The notes under the pieces: model-generated | Database searches by the model: none | Seen by the model: only the letters and a program-made list of their open reading frames with translations | Told to the model about the DNA's origin: nothing | In this document: piece by piece, positions 45,401-54,117 of the stretch | Numbering within the stretch: position 1 is the first letter of the stretch | Layout: each line of letters starts with the position of its first letter | Assembly: GCF_004332295.1 (NCBI RefSeq) | Contig: NZ_RXLP01000017.1 | Span: 1-64,000 of the forward strand | Length of the DNA: 64,000 nucleotides | DNA from: Alloscardovia theropitheci | GTDB taxonomy: Bacteria; Actinomycetota; Actinomycetes; Actinomycetales; Bifidobacteriaceae | Reading direction: 5' to 3' | Position numbers and translations under genes: made by a program

Positions 45401-46771
45401 ATGCCTCGTCTTTTTGGAACTGATGGTGTGCGCGGTTTAGCGAATGGATTGCTTACCGCTGATCTAGCGTTAAAAATGGGTGACGCTGCTGTTCGTGTCT
45501 TTGGTGATGATAATATTTCTGGGCGAAAGCGCGCTTTAATCGGACGTGATACACGCGTATCGGGAGATTTCTTAGCTTCCGCGCTCGCAGCAGGTATGAG
45601 CTCGGGCGGTTTTGATGTTATCGATGTGGGTATTTTACCTACCCCAGGATTAGCTTTTTTGACATCGGTTCTCAACGTTGAAATGGGTGCTGTAATTTCT
45701 GCATCGCATAATGCTATGCCAGATAACGGTATTAAGTTTTTCGCTCGAGGCGGTTTTAAACTTCCTGATGCCAAAGAAGATGAAATTGAAGAGATTCTTG
45801 GAACTGATTGGGAACGACCAACAGGTGCCGGTGTAGGGCGAATTTCACATGATAATGTAACCGCTAGTAATCTTTATATCGAACATTTGGTCAATTCCAT
45901 TGCACCTATGGGAAGTGATAAAGTTCAGCCTCAACCTTTGAAAGGTTTGCGCATTGTCGTTGACTGTGCCAACGGTGCGGCATCGGCAGTAGCCCCTGAG
46001 GCTCTTCGTCGCGCAGGTGCAGACGTGGTCGTTATTAATGCTTCTCCTGATGGCTACAATATTAACGATCATGCTGGCTCTACGCATCCTGAACAGCTTC
46101 AAGCCATGGTTAAGGCAAGCGATGCAACGATGGGTGTGGCTTTCGATGGTGATGCTGATCGTTGCCTCGCTGTGGATGAAGATGGCACGCTTGTTAATGG
46201 CGACCAAATTATGGGTATTTTGGCACGTTCCTATATGCGTCAAGGAAAGCTCAAGAATAACACCCTCGTAATTACTGTTATGAGCAACTTGGGTCTTATC
46301 CTCGCCTTGAAGAGCATGGGAATTAAAACGGTACAAACAGGTGTAGGCGACCGATATGTTCTTGAAAAAATGCTTGAAGGTGGATATACCTTAGGCGGCG
46401 AGCAATCAGGACATGTCATCAATCGTGAATTTGCGACCACGGGCGACGGTACCTTGACAGCGCTATGCTTGGCAAATGAAGTCATGAAGTCGGGTAGAAG
46501 TCTGAAAGATCTAGCATCTGACTTCCCTCAGCTTCCTCAGCAGCTTGTTAACGTACCAAATGTAGACAAACTTGCAGCTGATACGAATGAGGCTGTTCAA
46601 GAGGCAGTACGCCAAGAAGAAGAACTTTTGGGCGAAACGGGTCGTGTGCTTTTGCGCCCTTCAGGTACAGAGCCTCTCGTACGTGTTATGGCGGAAGCGG
46701 CAACTCAGGAGCAAGCAGATGCTGTGTGCAATCGTTTGGCTGAAGTTGTAGCGCGCGAATTGGCATTGTAA
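45401..46771 (+). CDS. glmM: Phosphoglucosamine mutase
   Basis: The product has 456 residues. It converts glucosamine-6-phosphate to glucosamine-1-phosphate for UDP-GlcNAc synthesis. The phospho-acceptor is Ser102 in ISASHN (typical family wording is TASHNP; here Ala follows Asn). The metal loop is DGDADRCLAVD, the sugar loop is GGEQSGHV, and the phosphate loop near the end is RPSGTEPLVRVM. MPRLFGTDGVRG is the usual start, preceded by AAGGAGAG. def follows 74 bp later. Confidence 0.95.
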   Translation: MPRLFGTDGVRGLANGLLTADLALKMGDAAVRVFGDDNISGRKRALIGRDTRVSGDFLASALAAGMSSGGFDVIDVGILPTPGLAFLTSVLNVEMGAVISASHNAMPDNGIKFFARGGFKLPDAKEDEIEEILGTDWERPTGAGVGRISHDNVTASNLYIEHLVNSIAPMGSDKVQPQPLKGLRIVVDCANGAASAVAPEALRRAGADVVVINASPDGYNINDHAGSTHPEQLQAMVKASDATMGVAFDGDADRCLAVDEDGTLVNGDQIMGILARSYMRQGKLKNNTLVITVMSNLGLILALKSMGIKTVQTGVGDRYVLEKMLEGGYTLGGEQSGHVINREFATTGDGTLTALCLANEVMKSGRSLKDLASDFPQLPQQLVNVPNVDKLAADTNEAVQEAVRQEEELLGETGRVLLRPSGTEPLVRVMAEAATQEQADAVCNRLAEVVARELAL

Positions 46772-46845
46772 GTACTAGTAATGGGATAATTTGTGCGCAT
46801 AAATGTTTCATTGCGTACATGGAGCAATCATAGAAGGGGATCAAA

Positions 46846-47499
46846 ATGGCGTGGACAAGCAAGAATGTTGACAAGGATTTTGATCGTGACGTCCGTGCAC
46901 TACTTGTAGACACGGATGAAGATGGGAATTTGCCTATCGTTCAATTAGGTGAACCAGTTTTACGCATGGAAACTGAACTCTACGATGGTCAGCTTAGCCA
47001 TAAAACTTTGCTGAAGCTTATCGAGGTAATGCATAAGACTATGCTTGCAGCTCCTGGAGTTGGCTTAGCTGGTCCTCAAATTGGTTTGGGGCTAGCTATC
47101 GCAGTCGTAGAAGATCATATTCGTGGTGATGAAGAAGATCCTCGCGGCATTGATGAATTGCCTTTCATGGCAATAATAAATCCCCACTACGAGCCATTGA
47201 ATGACGAAACAGCGAGCTTTTATGAAGGCTGCTTGAGTTTTGATGGATACCAAGCAGTGCGTAAACGCTATCTGCATATCAAAGCTACGTGGTTGGATGA
47301 ATTAGGTAATGAACACGAGCAGGAATTGCATAACTGGCCTGCTCGCATTTTCCAGCATGAAACTGATCATCTTTCCGGTGAAGTTTATATAGATAAGGCG
47401 GAAACGCGAAGCTTAACTACGTACGATAATCTTGAAGATTATTGGGCTTTCGAAGCTGTGCCGCGTGAAGCTGCCGAAACGTTAGGCTTTGAGCTGTAA
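46846..47499 (+). CDS. def: Peptide deformylase
   Basis: The product has 217 residues. It removes the N-formyl group from nascent proteins. Motif 1 is GVGLAGPQIG, motif 2 is EGCLSF with Cys129, and motif 3 is HETDHLSG with His171, Glu172 and His175 (where many relatives have QHExDHLxG). The N-terminus carries an actinobacterial-type extension of about 25 residues before IVQLGEPVLR. It has a GAAGGGG box. Confidence 0.93.
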   Translation: MAWTSKNVDKDFDRDVRALLVDTDEDGNLPIVQLGEPVLRMETELYDGQLSHKTLLKLIEVMHKTMLAAPGVGLAGPQIGLGLAIAVVEDHIRGDEEDPRGIDELPFMAIINPHYEPLNDETASFYEGCLSFDGYQAVRKRYLHIKATWLDELGNEHEQELHNWPARIFQHETDHLSGEVYIDKAETRSLTTYDNLEDYWAFEAVPREAAETLGFEL

Positions 47500-47540
47500 G
47501 CTTGGCAACGTTCTGGAGTTTATAAGAACAAGCGAGTTAC

Positions 47541-47573
47541 AAGGTGTGAGTGAGAATTATTTCCTCACACCTT
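47541..47573 (+). terminator. Rho-independent terminator after def
   Basis: AAGGTGTGAG (47541-47550) pairs with CTCACACCTT (47564-47573), followed by ATTTC. It lies 41 bp after the def stop. Confidence 0.8.
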
Positions 47574-47591
47574 ATTTCATGTAAAGCTGGC

Positions 47592-47690
47592 GATTTTACA
47601 AGGTTTTGTGCATAACGGGTCAACTTTTGGATCGAAACTGATAAAAATGATATCCATAACGACCCGTTTTGCTCAAAAGATGCTTTAAAT
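47592..47690. repeat. Intergenic inverted-repeat element, family I, copy 4
   Basis: The left end is TTTTGTGCATAACGGGTCAA and the right end is GACCCGTTTTGCTCAAAAGA. They form near-perfect inverted repeats, with a centre unrelated to the other copies. It sits between convergent def and the ASST-like gene. No gene lies in 47500-47832. Confidence 0.75.
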
Positions 47691-47832
47691 AGGCCTCATA
47701 CGATTTAGTTTATGAATGACGCTCAAGTCATTTATCATCTGAAAGTTTTATGACCACAGGGCAATGTAAAAGATAGACACAACTCCCACCAGGCGGCTCA
47801 CCCATAAACAGCTCAGCATCGGGTCTTTTTCA

Positions 47833-49632
47833 TTATTTATCAATAAAATAAAAGTCCGTAAACGGCACATACTGCACTCGGTACAAAGCCGTAGTGAAAG
47901 TGGAGGCAGAGTTAACTTGATTGCTTGGGAATGAATATCTGGTAACGGGCATCCCCGATTCTGACGCTTCCCAGCTACGATTTTGTGTGGTCGTGGTAAT
48001 GAGTTTGCCATTGATATGCTGGGCGTTTCCGTTAATAGGTGTGAAATCAACGCGTTGTGAGGAAGTCAACGAATATGTCTTTTCTACCGTGTTCACATGA
48101 TATGTGTATGCATATGAATGTACGGTACTCATGCGTGGCGCGAAATCCAAAGATGCGGTTGGAATGGCAGTCGCCCATGAAAACGTTGGATTCGATGGGG
48201 AAGCGGCGAAATTATTGTTAAATAATGTGACGTCATATCCATCAGATGTAACATTTCGGACTTGAATATCGCTTTGTCCAGCAGCTTGGTCGAAGTTGCC
48301 ATTTTGTGAAATGAGAAGGTATGAGTACTCAGGGTCGGACCATAGCGATGCTGGTCCGAGTATTGAAGTAACTGATGGGGAATCCGATATATCCAAGGTG
48401 AGCAATGATGAGGTCTCACGCGAAGAAAGAAGGATGTGAGTATCATCAATCATTGAGATGGAATTGAGCCCAAGCCAATTCCACAAGGAATCATTCGTAG
48501 TGCCGTCAGAATTTAATGCTGAGCGCACAGTCGTCGCGCGATATGTGTTTAAAATGGTTGACAAATTAGCAACAACGCGCATTTTCCCATTAAGAATATT
48601 GATACGAACGACATAATTTCCTATTTCGCCAGAATAATCTCGCGAACCGGCATTCGTAGCAATAGCAACGATATTTCCGCGCGAATCCATCGTAAAATCG
48701 CTGGCAAGGCTGTAGCGTCCGTCAAAGGTTATGAAATTTTCTACACGTCCCAATCGGTCTACTGCAACGAATTGGGTTGGGCTAATTGCGTAATACAAAC
48801 GATTCCTATGCCACATGAATCGTGTAGCGGTTATGTTTTTGAGTGGAATCTCGCCGCGTAAAATTCCATGCGAATCATACAAGAAAGTGAAATTGGTAGA
48901 GCCTGAAGTCTGAGGCATAACGGCAAATAATCCGTTACCGATATCTTGCAAAGGAACGGAGTCGCCTGAATTTTGCACATCATTCACATCGACTTGTACA
49001 GGTTCGGATCCCAAGACATCGCCCATATCATAGGTGTAATCGCGAGTGGTCGTATTTCCGTTCGCATCCGTAATAGTAAAAGTTACAATATTCTTCGTTG
49101 AGGGAATCAGCCCGATGACTTGGAATTCATGGGTTCGACCACGATGAGTTGCGTCGGATATAGTTCTTGTAAAAGCCGGATAATCGGTCTCAGGAGCGTT
49201 AACTGTGTAGGAGACACTCATCGGCTGCTCAGTAACAAAGTACACGTAAAGAGATGTGGTATTCGTGCCATAAGGATTAGCTTCAATGAGCATGTCATTC
49301 ATGGTGTAATTATGCGCACGTTTTTTGCGATCAATTTGCGTGGCTGCGCGATTTTGATATCCAACTGTATAAATTCGCTCGACACTATGGGTGAGAACAT
49401 TTTCAGGAGAATTTCTGCGAGCATTATAATACGTGACAGCTCCCCATAAGGTAAGAGCGAGCACGAGGATAACAGAAATAATTACCGCATACTGGCGTAG
49501 GCGCTCGCGTGCAGTTTTACGCGGAGAATTGGAAGAATCACCCGTAAAATTGCGAGGACTTGGAATGGACCGGTATTGTGAACTCTTTGTTCGCGATCCA
49601 GACGCGTAATGGATGAGTTCAGGTCTTGCCAT
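47833..49632 (-). CDS. ASST-like (aryl-sulfate sulfotransferase family) membrane-anchored protein
   Basis: The product has 599 residues. A cytoplasmic basic N-terminus is followed by a single membrane segment at about 49-68 (VIISVILVLALTLWGAVTYY), then a large extracytoplasmic part. An N-terminal beta domain (YVYFVTEQPMSVSYTV) and a beta-propeller carry ASST-like features: MDSRGNIVAIA, and WLGLNSISMIDDTHILLSSRET, where active enzymes have a His before the NS and an SSRxxS motif. The His expected there and the His in the later catalytic QHxP-type block (here LLISQNGNF) are absent. It may therefore be a non-catalytic binding or scaffold relative. It has a GGAGG box. It follows the reductase gene on the same strand, separated by terminator hairpins. 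Confidence 0.6.
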   Translation of the reverse strand: MARPELIHYASGSRTKSSQYRSIPSPRNFTGDSSNSPRKTARERLRQYAVIISVILVLALTLWGAVTYYNARRNSPENVLTHSVERIYTVGYQNRAATQIDRKKRAHNYTMNDMLIEANPYGTNTTSLYVYFVTEQPMSVSYTVNAPETDYPAFTRTISDATHRGRTHEFQVIGLIPSTKNIVTFTITDANGNTTTRDYTYDMGDVLGSEPVQVDVNDVQNSGDSVPLQDIGNGLFAVMPQTSGSTNFTFLYDSHGILRGEIPLKNITATRFMWHRNRLYYAISPTQFVAVDRLGRVENFITFDGRYSLASDFTMDSRGNIVAIATNAGSRDYSGEIGNYVVRINILNGKMRVVANLSTILNTYRATTVRSALNSDGTTNDSLWNWLGLNSISMIDDTHILLSSRETSSLLTLDISDSPSVTSILGPASLWSDPEYSYLLISQNGNFDQAAGQSDIQVRNVTSDGYDVTLFNNNFAASPSNPTFSWATAIPTASLDFAPRMSTVHSYAYTYHVNTVEKTYSLTSSQRVDFTPINGNAQHINGKLITTTTQNRSWEASESGMPVTRYSFPSNQVNSASTFTTALYRVQYVPFTDFYFIDK

Positions 49633-49647
49633 AAATCCTCCGAATTA

Positions 49648-49708
49648 ATAATGCTCTTTGCATACCTATTATATGCAAAGAGCATTATAACCGCGGGAGA
49701 ATGCGGTT
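49648..49708 (-). terminator. Double hairpin between reductase and ASST-like genes
   Basis: ATAATGCTCTTTGCATA (49648-49664) and its perfect complement (49672-49688) form a 17-bp stem. ATAACCGC (49686-49693) pairs with GCGGTTAT (49702-49709). These follow the stop of the reductase gene by about 25 bp on the minus strand and should end that transcript. Confidence 0.7.
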
Positions 49709-49733
49709 ATCAGTTTCGTTGGGGATAGCGCTA

Positions 49734-51116
49734 TCAGATATTCATGAGGTCGTTAAATGATTCGCTCATCGTTGGATGAGTGAAAATAGCATCGCGAATA
49801 TACGTATATGGGATATGATTATCCATCGCCATCTTGATGTAATTAATGAGTTCTTCGGATTTATCGCCATACAAACTTGCACCAAGAATTTCTTGAGAAT
49901 CACGATCAATGACAACCGTAAATAGGCCACGAGGATCGTTATTAATCTTATGACGTGGAATTGAAGAAACCGGCAAGCTCTTGCTCGCGATGTTAAATCC
50001 GCGCGATTGAGCTTCTTTACGAGTAAGACCAATGCGGCTCAAGGTCGGTGTAATAAATACCGAGTACGGAATGGCGCCACGATTGAGAGTAGTTCGCGAA
50101 CCGTCCCCGAAAATTTGGCTACGAAGTACGCGGAAATCATCTAAAGAAATATATGTAAATTGCATACCTCCAGTGACATCACCGGCTGCATATACGTCTG
50201 GGACACTTGTCTCAAGACGCTCGTTAACGATAACCTCGCCACGACTACCAACAGAGATATGAGTATTTTCAAGACCAAGATATTGTGTACGAGGACGTCG
50301 TCCAACCGCTACCAAGATGGCATCTGCTTCAAAATCACCTTCGCTTGTATGAACGAGTGCTGAACTATCCAAATCTTCAACGCCAAGAGTATTCGTGTGA
50401 AGGTGGAATTCTATGCCAGCATTCTTCAAGTCTTCGTACGCTAAGTGTGCAATATCTTCATCCTCGCGACGCATAATTGCGTCAGACTTCTCAAGAACTG
50501 TGACATGAGCCCCGAAAGTGTTGAGCATGGACGCGAACTCTAAAGCGATATAACCGCCCCCGATAATAACAATTCGCTCTGGCAAATGATCCAAATCGAG
50601 CGCTTCTGTAGAAGTATAAGCAAATCTCGAGGATGCAAGACCTGGAATATCGGGGATTATAGGTTCTGCGCCTGTATTGATAATAATACGGTCGGCAATA
50701 ATCGTAGCAATTACTTGATCATCGTGGAGAACTTCTACGCTCTTATCGCTGATAAAACGAGCGACACCGTCAATAATATCAATATTGTCATCGTCGGCAA
50801 GCATATGATAATTCTTATTGTTTAATGCACTAACTACATTGTGTTTGCGATTCATGGCTTCATCAAAGCTCAAGCCTTCATTGCTTGCCTTAACAAGAGT
50901 TTTGCTTGGAATGCAAGCAATGTTAATGCACGTACCGCCATACATAGCAGGTGACATTTCAACCACGCCAACTTTAAGTCCCTGAGCGCTTGCCGTCTTT
51001 GCAAAAGTTTTCCCAGCCTTGCCGAAACCGATTATGAGTATGTCATAATTTTTGACTGGTGGAGTAGGGGTCTTGCTGTCTACATACTGAGCAGTATCAG
51101 CAGAGTTGTTAATCAT
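49734..51116 (-). CDS. RclA/MerA-like FAD-dependent disulfide oxidoreductase
   Basis: The product has 460 residues. FAD motif DILIIGFGKAGKTFA is followed by the redox pair Cys63/Cys68 in GGTCINIACIPSKTLV. NAD(P)H motif IVIIGGGYIALEFASML and the second FAD motif VYAAGDVTGGMQF follow. The C-terminal dimer motif is IFTHPTMSE. GTCINIxCIPxK wording is that of the RclA group, whose members in other bacteria detoxify hypothiocyanous or hypochlorous acid. Mercuric reductase is less likely, since no mer neighbours or N-terminal heavy-metal domain are present. Its ATG overlaps the stop of the Rrf2 gene (ATGA), so the two are co-expressed. GAAGGAG box. Confidence 0.83.
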   Translation of the reverse strand: MINNSADTAQYVDSKTPTPPVKNYDILIIGFGKAGKTFAKTASAQGLKVGVVEMSPAMYGGTCINIACIPSKTLVKASNEGLSFDEAMNRKHNVVSALNNKNYHMLADDDNIDIIDGVARFISDKSVEVLHDDQVIATIIADRIIINTGAEPIIPDIPGLASSRFAYTSTEALDLDHLPERIVIIGGGYIALEFASMLNTFGAHVTVLEKSDAIMRREDEDIAHLAYEDLKNAGIEFHLHTNTLGVEDLDSSALVHTSEGDFEADAILVAVGRRPRTQYLGLENTHISVGSRGEVIVNERLETSVPDVYAAGDVTGGMQFTYISLDDFRVLRSQIFGDGSRTTLNRGAIPYSVFITPTLSRIGLTRKEAQSRGFNIASKSLPVSSIPRHKINNDPRGLFTVVIDRDSQEILGASLYGDKSEELINYIKMAMDNHIPYTYIRDAIFTHPTMSESFNDLMNI

Positions 51117-51540
51117 GAGAATTCTCCTTCGAATTTACAATGGTGAGTATGTCACCGATGGTTTTGTGACTATAAAAATCGCTGAGTAGTGTCAGTTCCT
51201 CAGTTTGAAAATCTTCAATAATTGATTTCATATTTCGCGCAATAGCGCAGGTGCTCGTAGGTTCGCCTGTTATAACTCGAGTATCTGGTGTCTTAATGCG
51301 AAAAAGATTAAAGATCAAAGATAATTGTATTTCTTGCGCGTTCTCAATCGATTTATATCCGCCAAATTTCCCAGGACTAGCAATGACGAGGTCGTTATGA
51401 ACGAGCTGGGTCATAACTGTGCGTAGTTGAACTGGATTTACGCAGATGAGTTCGGCAAGCTGCGAAGACGAAAATGAGCTGTCGTGATGTTTCGCAAGGT
51501 ATGCAAGTGCATGCATGGCAATCGTGAAGTGAAGATTCAT
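51109..51540 (-). CDS. Rrf2-family transcriptional regulator
   Basis: The product has 143 residues from the ATG at 51540 (MNLHFTIAMHALAYLA), which has a strong GAGGAGG box; the frame is open further upstream but without a site. The winged helix (FSSSQLAELICVNPVQLRTVMTQL) resembles YwnA/HypR-type members. A single Cys in STCAIARNM could sense oxidants or electrophiles. It overlaps the RclA-like reductase by 8 bp, forming a two-gene unit. A 23-bp palindrome upstream is a good operator candidate. Confidence 0.85.
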   Translation of the reverse strand: MNLHFTIAMHALAYLAKHHDSSFSSSQLAELICVNPVQLRTVMTQLVHNDLVIASPGKFGGYKSIENAQEIQLSLIFNLFRIKTPDTRVITGEPTSTCAIARNMKSIIEDFQTEELTLLSDFYSHKTIGDILTIVNSKENSHD

Positions 51541-51567
51541 TCTGCCTCCTCGCCTAAGTGCAAATGA

Positions 51568-51586
51568 TTTTTTGCAGGTCGTATCG
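51568..51586. repeat. Half copy of intergenic repeat family II
   Basis: TTTTTTGCAGGTCGTATCG is one arm of the family II element, here without its partner arm. It lies directly upstream of the Rrf2 gene's ribosome site. Confidence 0.7.
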
Positions 51587-51620
51587 TCGCACATGAAGGT
51601 GTATTACATAATCCACATGC

Positions 51621-51643
51621 GTAACTGTAATTATTATAGTTAC
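51621..51643. promoter_or_regulatory. Candidate Rrf2 operator
   Basis: A 23-bp palindrome starts GTAACTGTAAT and ends ATAGTTAC, with only one mismatched pair. It is AT-rich and 81 bp upstream of the Rrf2 start, in the place and style of autoregulated Rrf2-family operators. Confidence 0.65.
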
Positions 51644-51698
51644 AATTAAAATACTTAGGGTGGACTTCCCAAATGGAGAGAATTTTGACGGTTTTACA

Positions 51699-51776
51699 TT
51701 TTTTGCAGGTCGTATCGTTTGAAAGTTGCTATCGCTAAATCCTCAAAAAAAACGAAACGATACGACGTGCAAAAAA
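51699..51776. repeat. Intergenic repeat family II, copy A
   Basis: The 78-bp element has 22-bp terminal inverted repeats with one mismatch: left TTTTTTGCAGGTCGTATCG..., right ...CGATACGACGTGCAAAAAA. The centre is non-coding. It abuts the terminator of the sortase-anchored protein gene. Confidence 0.78.
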
Positions 51777-51777
51777 T

Positions 51778-51807
51778 GGTGGTGCTATTCCTTCGAATAG
51801 CACCACC
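51778..51807 (-). terminator. Rho-independent terminator using repeat-supplied T-run
   Basis: GGTGGTGCTATTC (51778-51790) and GAATAGCACCACC (51795-51807) form a perfect 13-bp stem with a 4-nt loop. On the minus strand it is followed by ATTTTTT, and those T residues are the end of repeat family II copy A. Confidence 0.88.
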
Positions 51808-51854
51808 GTGAGGGGCTGCTTTTTAATTACTAGCAGATGTAGCTAGCTAAGTCG

Positions 51855-53186
51855 TTACTTATGAGTCGCACGGCGACGAAGTAAATAACCGCCTAAACTC
51901 AACAAAGCAAGCATGGTCATAGCGACGATACTGATGTCAGCACCGGTATTGGAGAGAACCTTTGGCTTTGTCGTTTTCTTTGCAGGTTTTGGAGTCGGCT
52001 TAACTGTTGGTGTGACAACCGGTACCGTGTCATATACGGCATAAACCGTGACATCTCCATTAACGGTGTCATCTCCGGTAAACCACTGACCAGAGCCATC
52101 TTCGCTAGTATTCCATCCTCTAAATGTGGATTGAGAATCAGTAGTTGGATTTGCTGGCATGCTGTTTTCAGTATTGAGTGTCGAACCAGTAGGCACAGTG
52201 ACGCTTGCGTAGGTCTGGCCCTTGTTGATGAATGTTACCGTGCTTGTAGCTACTGCATGAACTGTAGTAGTTGCAGGATTTGGCTGTGCACCCATTGCCC
52301 AGTATCCATAGGAATATGGCTCTGCTGCTCCTGGGGAAGTAGCATAGAAGCTGTATTCTCCATAAGCCTGAGCTGAAATTGATAAGTCTTGTGCGCTAGT
52401 TACGGATTGCACAGTCAGGTTATTAACGGTGAGCGTAACTGTGGACACAGAATTAATTTTTCTGAATAAATCAACTAGAGAACCAGTCTCTATTGCAGAT
52501 TTGCGAACGTTCACGCGTAACTTTTGGCCGTCAACAGTCGTCGTTACGTTGAAACCAAGTCCATCAAGTCCTGATACGCTTGCGGTAGCAGAAGTCGCAG
52601 AAATTTGGGATGGAAGGTCGAAAATAAAAGCAAGCTCGGGATCTGATTTTGTATCCGAGTTCTTCCACCACGAGTTAGATGGAGTATTCCATGAATCTTC
52701 ATGCGTTGCAGCGTTTTCAGAACTTGTCGAAGTTATAAGCCATGTATTTAATGTCTTTTTGAGCAATGATGCATCAAGAGTATAGGTGGCTTGTATATGT
52801 TCACCGTTTGCTACTTGTTGTGGCGCATCTGTTTCAAGCTTTCCAGGGAATGAGTATTCGGTTGAGTTCTTAATTGTATCTGTTTCAACGTTAATTCCAA
52901 GCGCATTGATGACCTGCTGATTATCCCATTCAGAGCCTAATGCATCCTTTTCAATATCGGTCATATCTCCCAAAATCTCTGAGTAGAAGAGACCATCGCT
53001 GTCGCTCAAGCCTACGGATCCGATACGAGATCCGGCATAAGGGCTGAAATCGTTAAGTCGGGTTTCGTTTAACGGTCGAATTCCGCCGTTCACATCGGGA
53101 TCAGCTGCGAAAGCACTTGGAATAAACAATGCGCTTGCAAGCAATGCTAAGGACGTAACACTTGCTAAAATATTTTTCTTTTTCAC
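51855..53186 (-). CDS. Sortase-anchored surface protein with InlB-type repeat
   Basis: The product has 443 residues and starts at GTG 53186 with GAGGAG upstream. A signal peptide at 1-27 ends in SAFA. The middle has no recognised fold. An InlB B-repeat (Listeria-Bacteroides repeat) lies at about 315-390 (VTFINKGQTYASVTVPTG, later FRGWNTSEDGSGQWF and VTVYAVYD). A Pro/Lys/Thr-rich wall-spanning stretch leads to LSNTG at about 411, then a hydrophobic segment and RRR. LSNTG is a variant of LPXTG. It should be covalently attached to the wall. The gene upstream (10-bp gap) encodes another secreted protein, so they form an operon and may work together in adhesion. Confidence 0.85.
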   Translation of the reverse strand: MKKKNILASVTSLALLASALFIPSAFAADPDVNGGIRPLNETRLNDFSPYAGSRIGSVGLSDSDGLFYSEILGDMTDIEKDALGSEWDNQQVINALGINVETDTIKNSTEYSFPGKLETDAPQQVANGEHIQATYTLDASLLKKTLNTWLITSTSSENAATHEDSWNTPSNSWWKNSDTKSDPELAFIFDLPSQISATSATASVSGLDGLGFNVTTTVDGQKLRVNVRKSAIETGSLVDLFRKINSVSTVTLTVNNLTVQSVTSAQDLSISAQAYGEYSFYATSPGAAEPYSYGYWAMGAQPNPATTTVHAVATSTVTFINKGQTYASVTVPTGSTLNTENSMPANPTTDSQSTFRGWNTSEDGSGQWFTGDDTVNGDVTVYAVYDTVPVVTPTVKPTPKPAKKTTKPKVLSNTGADISIVAMTMLALLSLGGYLLRRRATHK

Positions 53187-53196
53187 TATATGCTCC

Positions 53197-53937
53197 TCAT
53201 CGAGTAACTGTTATTGGGTTGGTAACAATGGAAATGTTTACAATCTTGGAACTAAAAAACAGACGACCATACTTATACAATTCGCATGATCCCTTGGCAG
53301 TGATTTGTCCGATCTGGGAAGAAGAAATGTCTGTGATGTCAACTGTATAAGGGATGCTGATAGAAATTGGATGGCCTGAAGCTCCACGCTCACTCTTATA
53401 AAGTTCGAAGAACCCTTTATAATCGTTCCAATTCCCAAGATTAAAAGTAAACGTTACGGAATTCGTTGTTGGATTGTATTCATGACTGATGTTGCTAATC
53501 GTAGAGGTATTTTCAGCTACGGAAATGGCAGCTTCATTTACCGAAAAGTAGGAGGGGAAAGTTACTGTGTAGGAAGCTGTAGGGAAAGTTTTGTTCTTTC
53601 CAAACATGACTATATTTTCAAAGTGTTTATTGCGATAACCACTTTTCCCTTGAAAATCCTTTACGTATTTATTGTATGCGCCTTCGAACAAGTCACTTGC
53701 TTCTACAGATCCGCTTACTACACCGTTATAGTAAGTATGTCCGTTTGTGGTTTCGACTGTGCCCGAGTTAATAGCATGTGATGATAAGTCAATAGTTCCG
53801 GTGATTGATGAACGTGAATTTGTAAAATTACTTGGAACTGATGTACTTGCAGAAGCGTTGGAAATAGGTAAGGCGAGCGTTGTAGCAAGTATTGCAAAAA
53901 TTGCAAAAGCTATTGCGCTAAAACTCTTACGCTTCAT
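53197..53937 (-). CDS. Secreted protein of unknown function, partner of surface protein
   Basis: The product has 246 residues with a clear signal peptide (KRKSFSAIAFAIFAILATTL, cleavage likely after NASA near 31). The mature part is rich in Ser, Thr, Asn and aromatic residues, predicted beta-rich. It has one Cys and no wall-sorting signal or hydrophobic tail. A strong AAAGGAGG box is present. It is first in an operon with the LSNTG-anchored protein. It might be a soluble ligand, pilin-like or adhesin component held by that protein; this is inference. I do not recognise the family. Confidence 0.75.
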   Translation of the reverse strand: MKRKSFSAIAFAIFAILATTLALPISNASASTSVPSNFTNSRSSITGTIDLSSHAINSGTVETTNGHTYYNGVVSGSVEASDLFEGAYNKYVKDFQGKSGYRNKHFENIVMFGKNKTFPTASYTVTFPSYFSVNEAAISVAENTSTISNISHEYNPTTNSVTFTFNLGNWNDYKGFFELYKSERGASGHPISISIPYTVDITDISSSQIGQITAKGSCELYKYGRLFFSSKIVNISIVTNPITVTR

Positions 53938-54117
53938 GGTATCCTCCTTTGATCTTCTTAAAATCTCGAGCTAAGAGTTTTCTCATCAGATATGCTCATG
54001 CACTACCTTATGCAAAAGCTTTTAGCCCCTTCATATGTAATTGTACTCGGGAGAATGACTCAGCGGATCTATCGGTGTCGATGAAATTATGATCTAAAAA
54101 ATAGAAAATAAAAATGG

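Noticed and set aside
49734-51116. Mercuric reductase
   Set aside because: The redox motif fits both MerA and RclA groups, but there are no mer genes, no N-terminal metal-binding domain and no terminal vicinal Cys pair.
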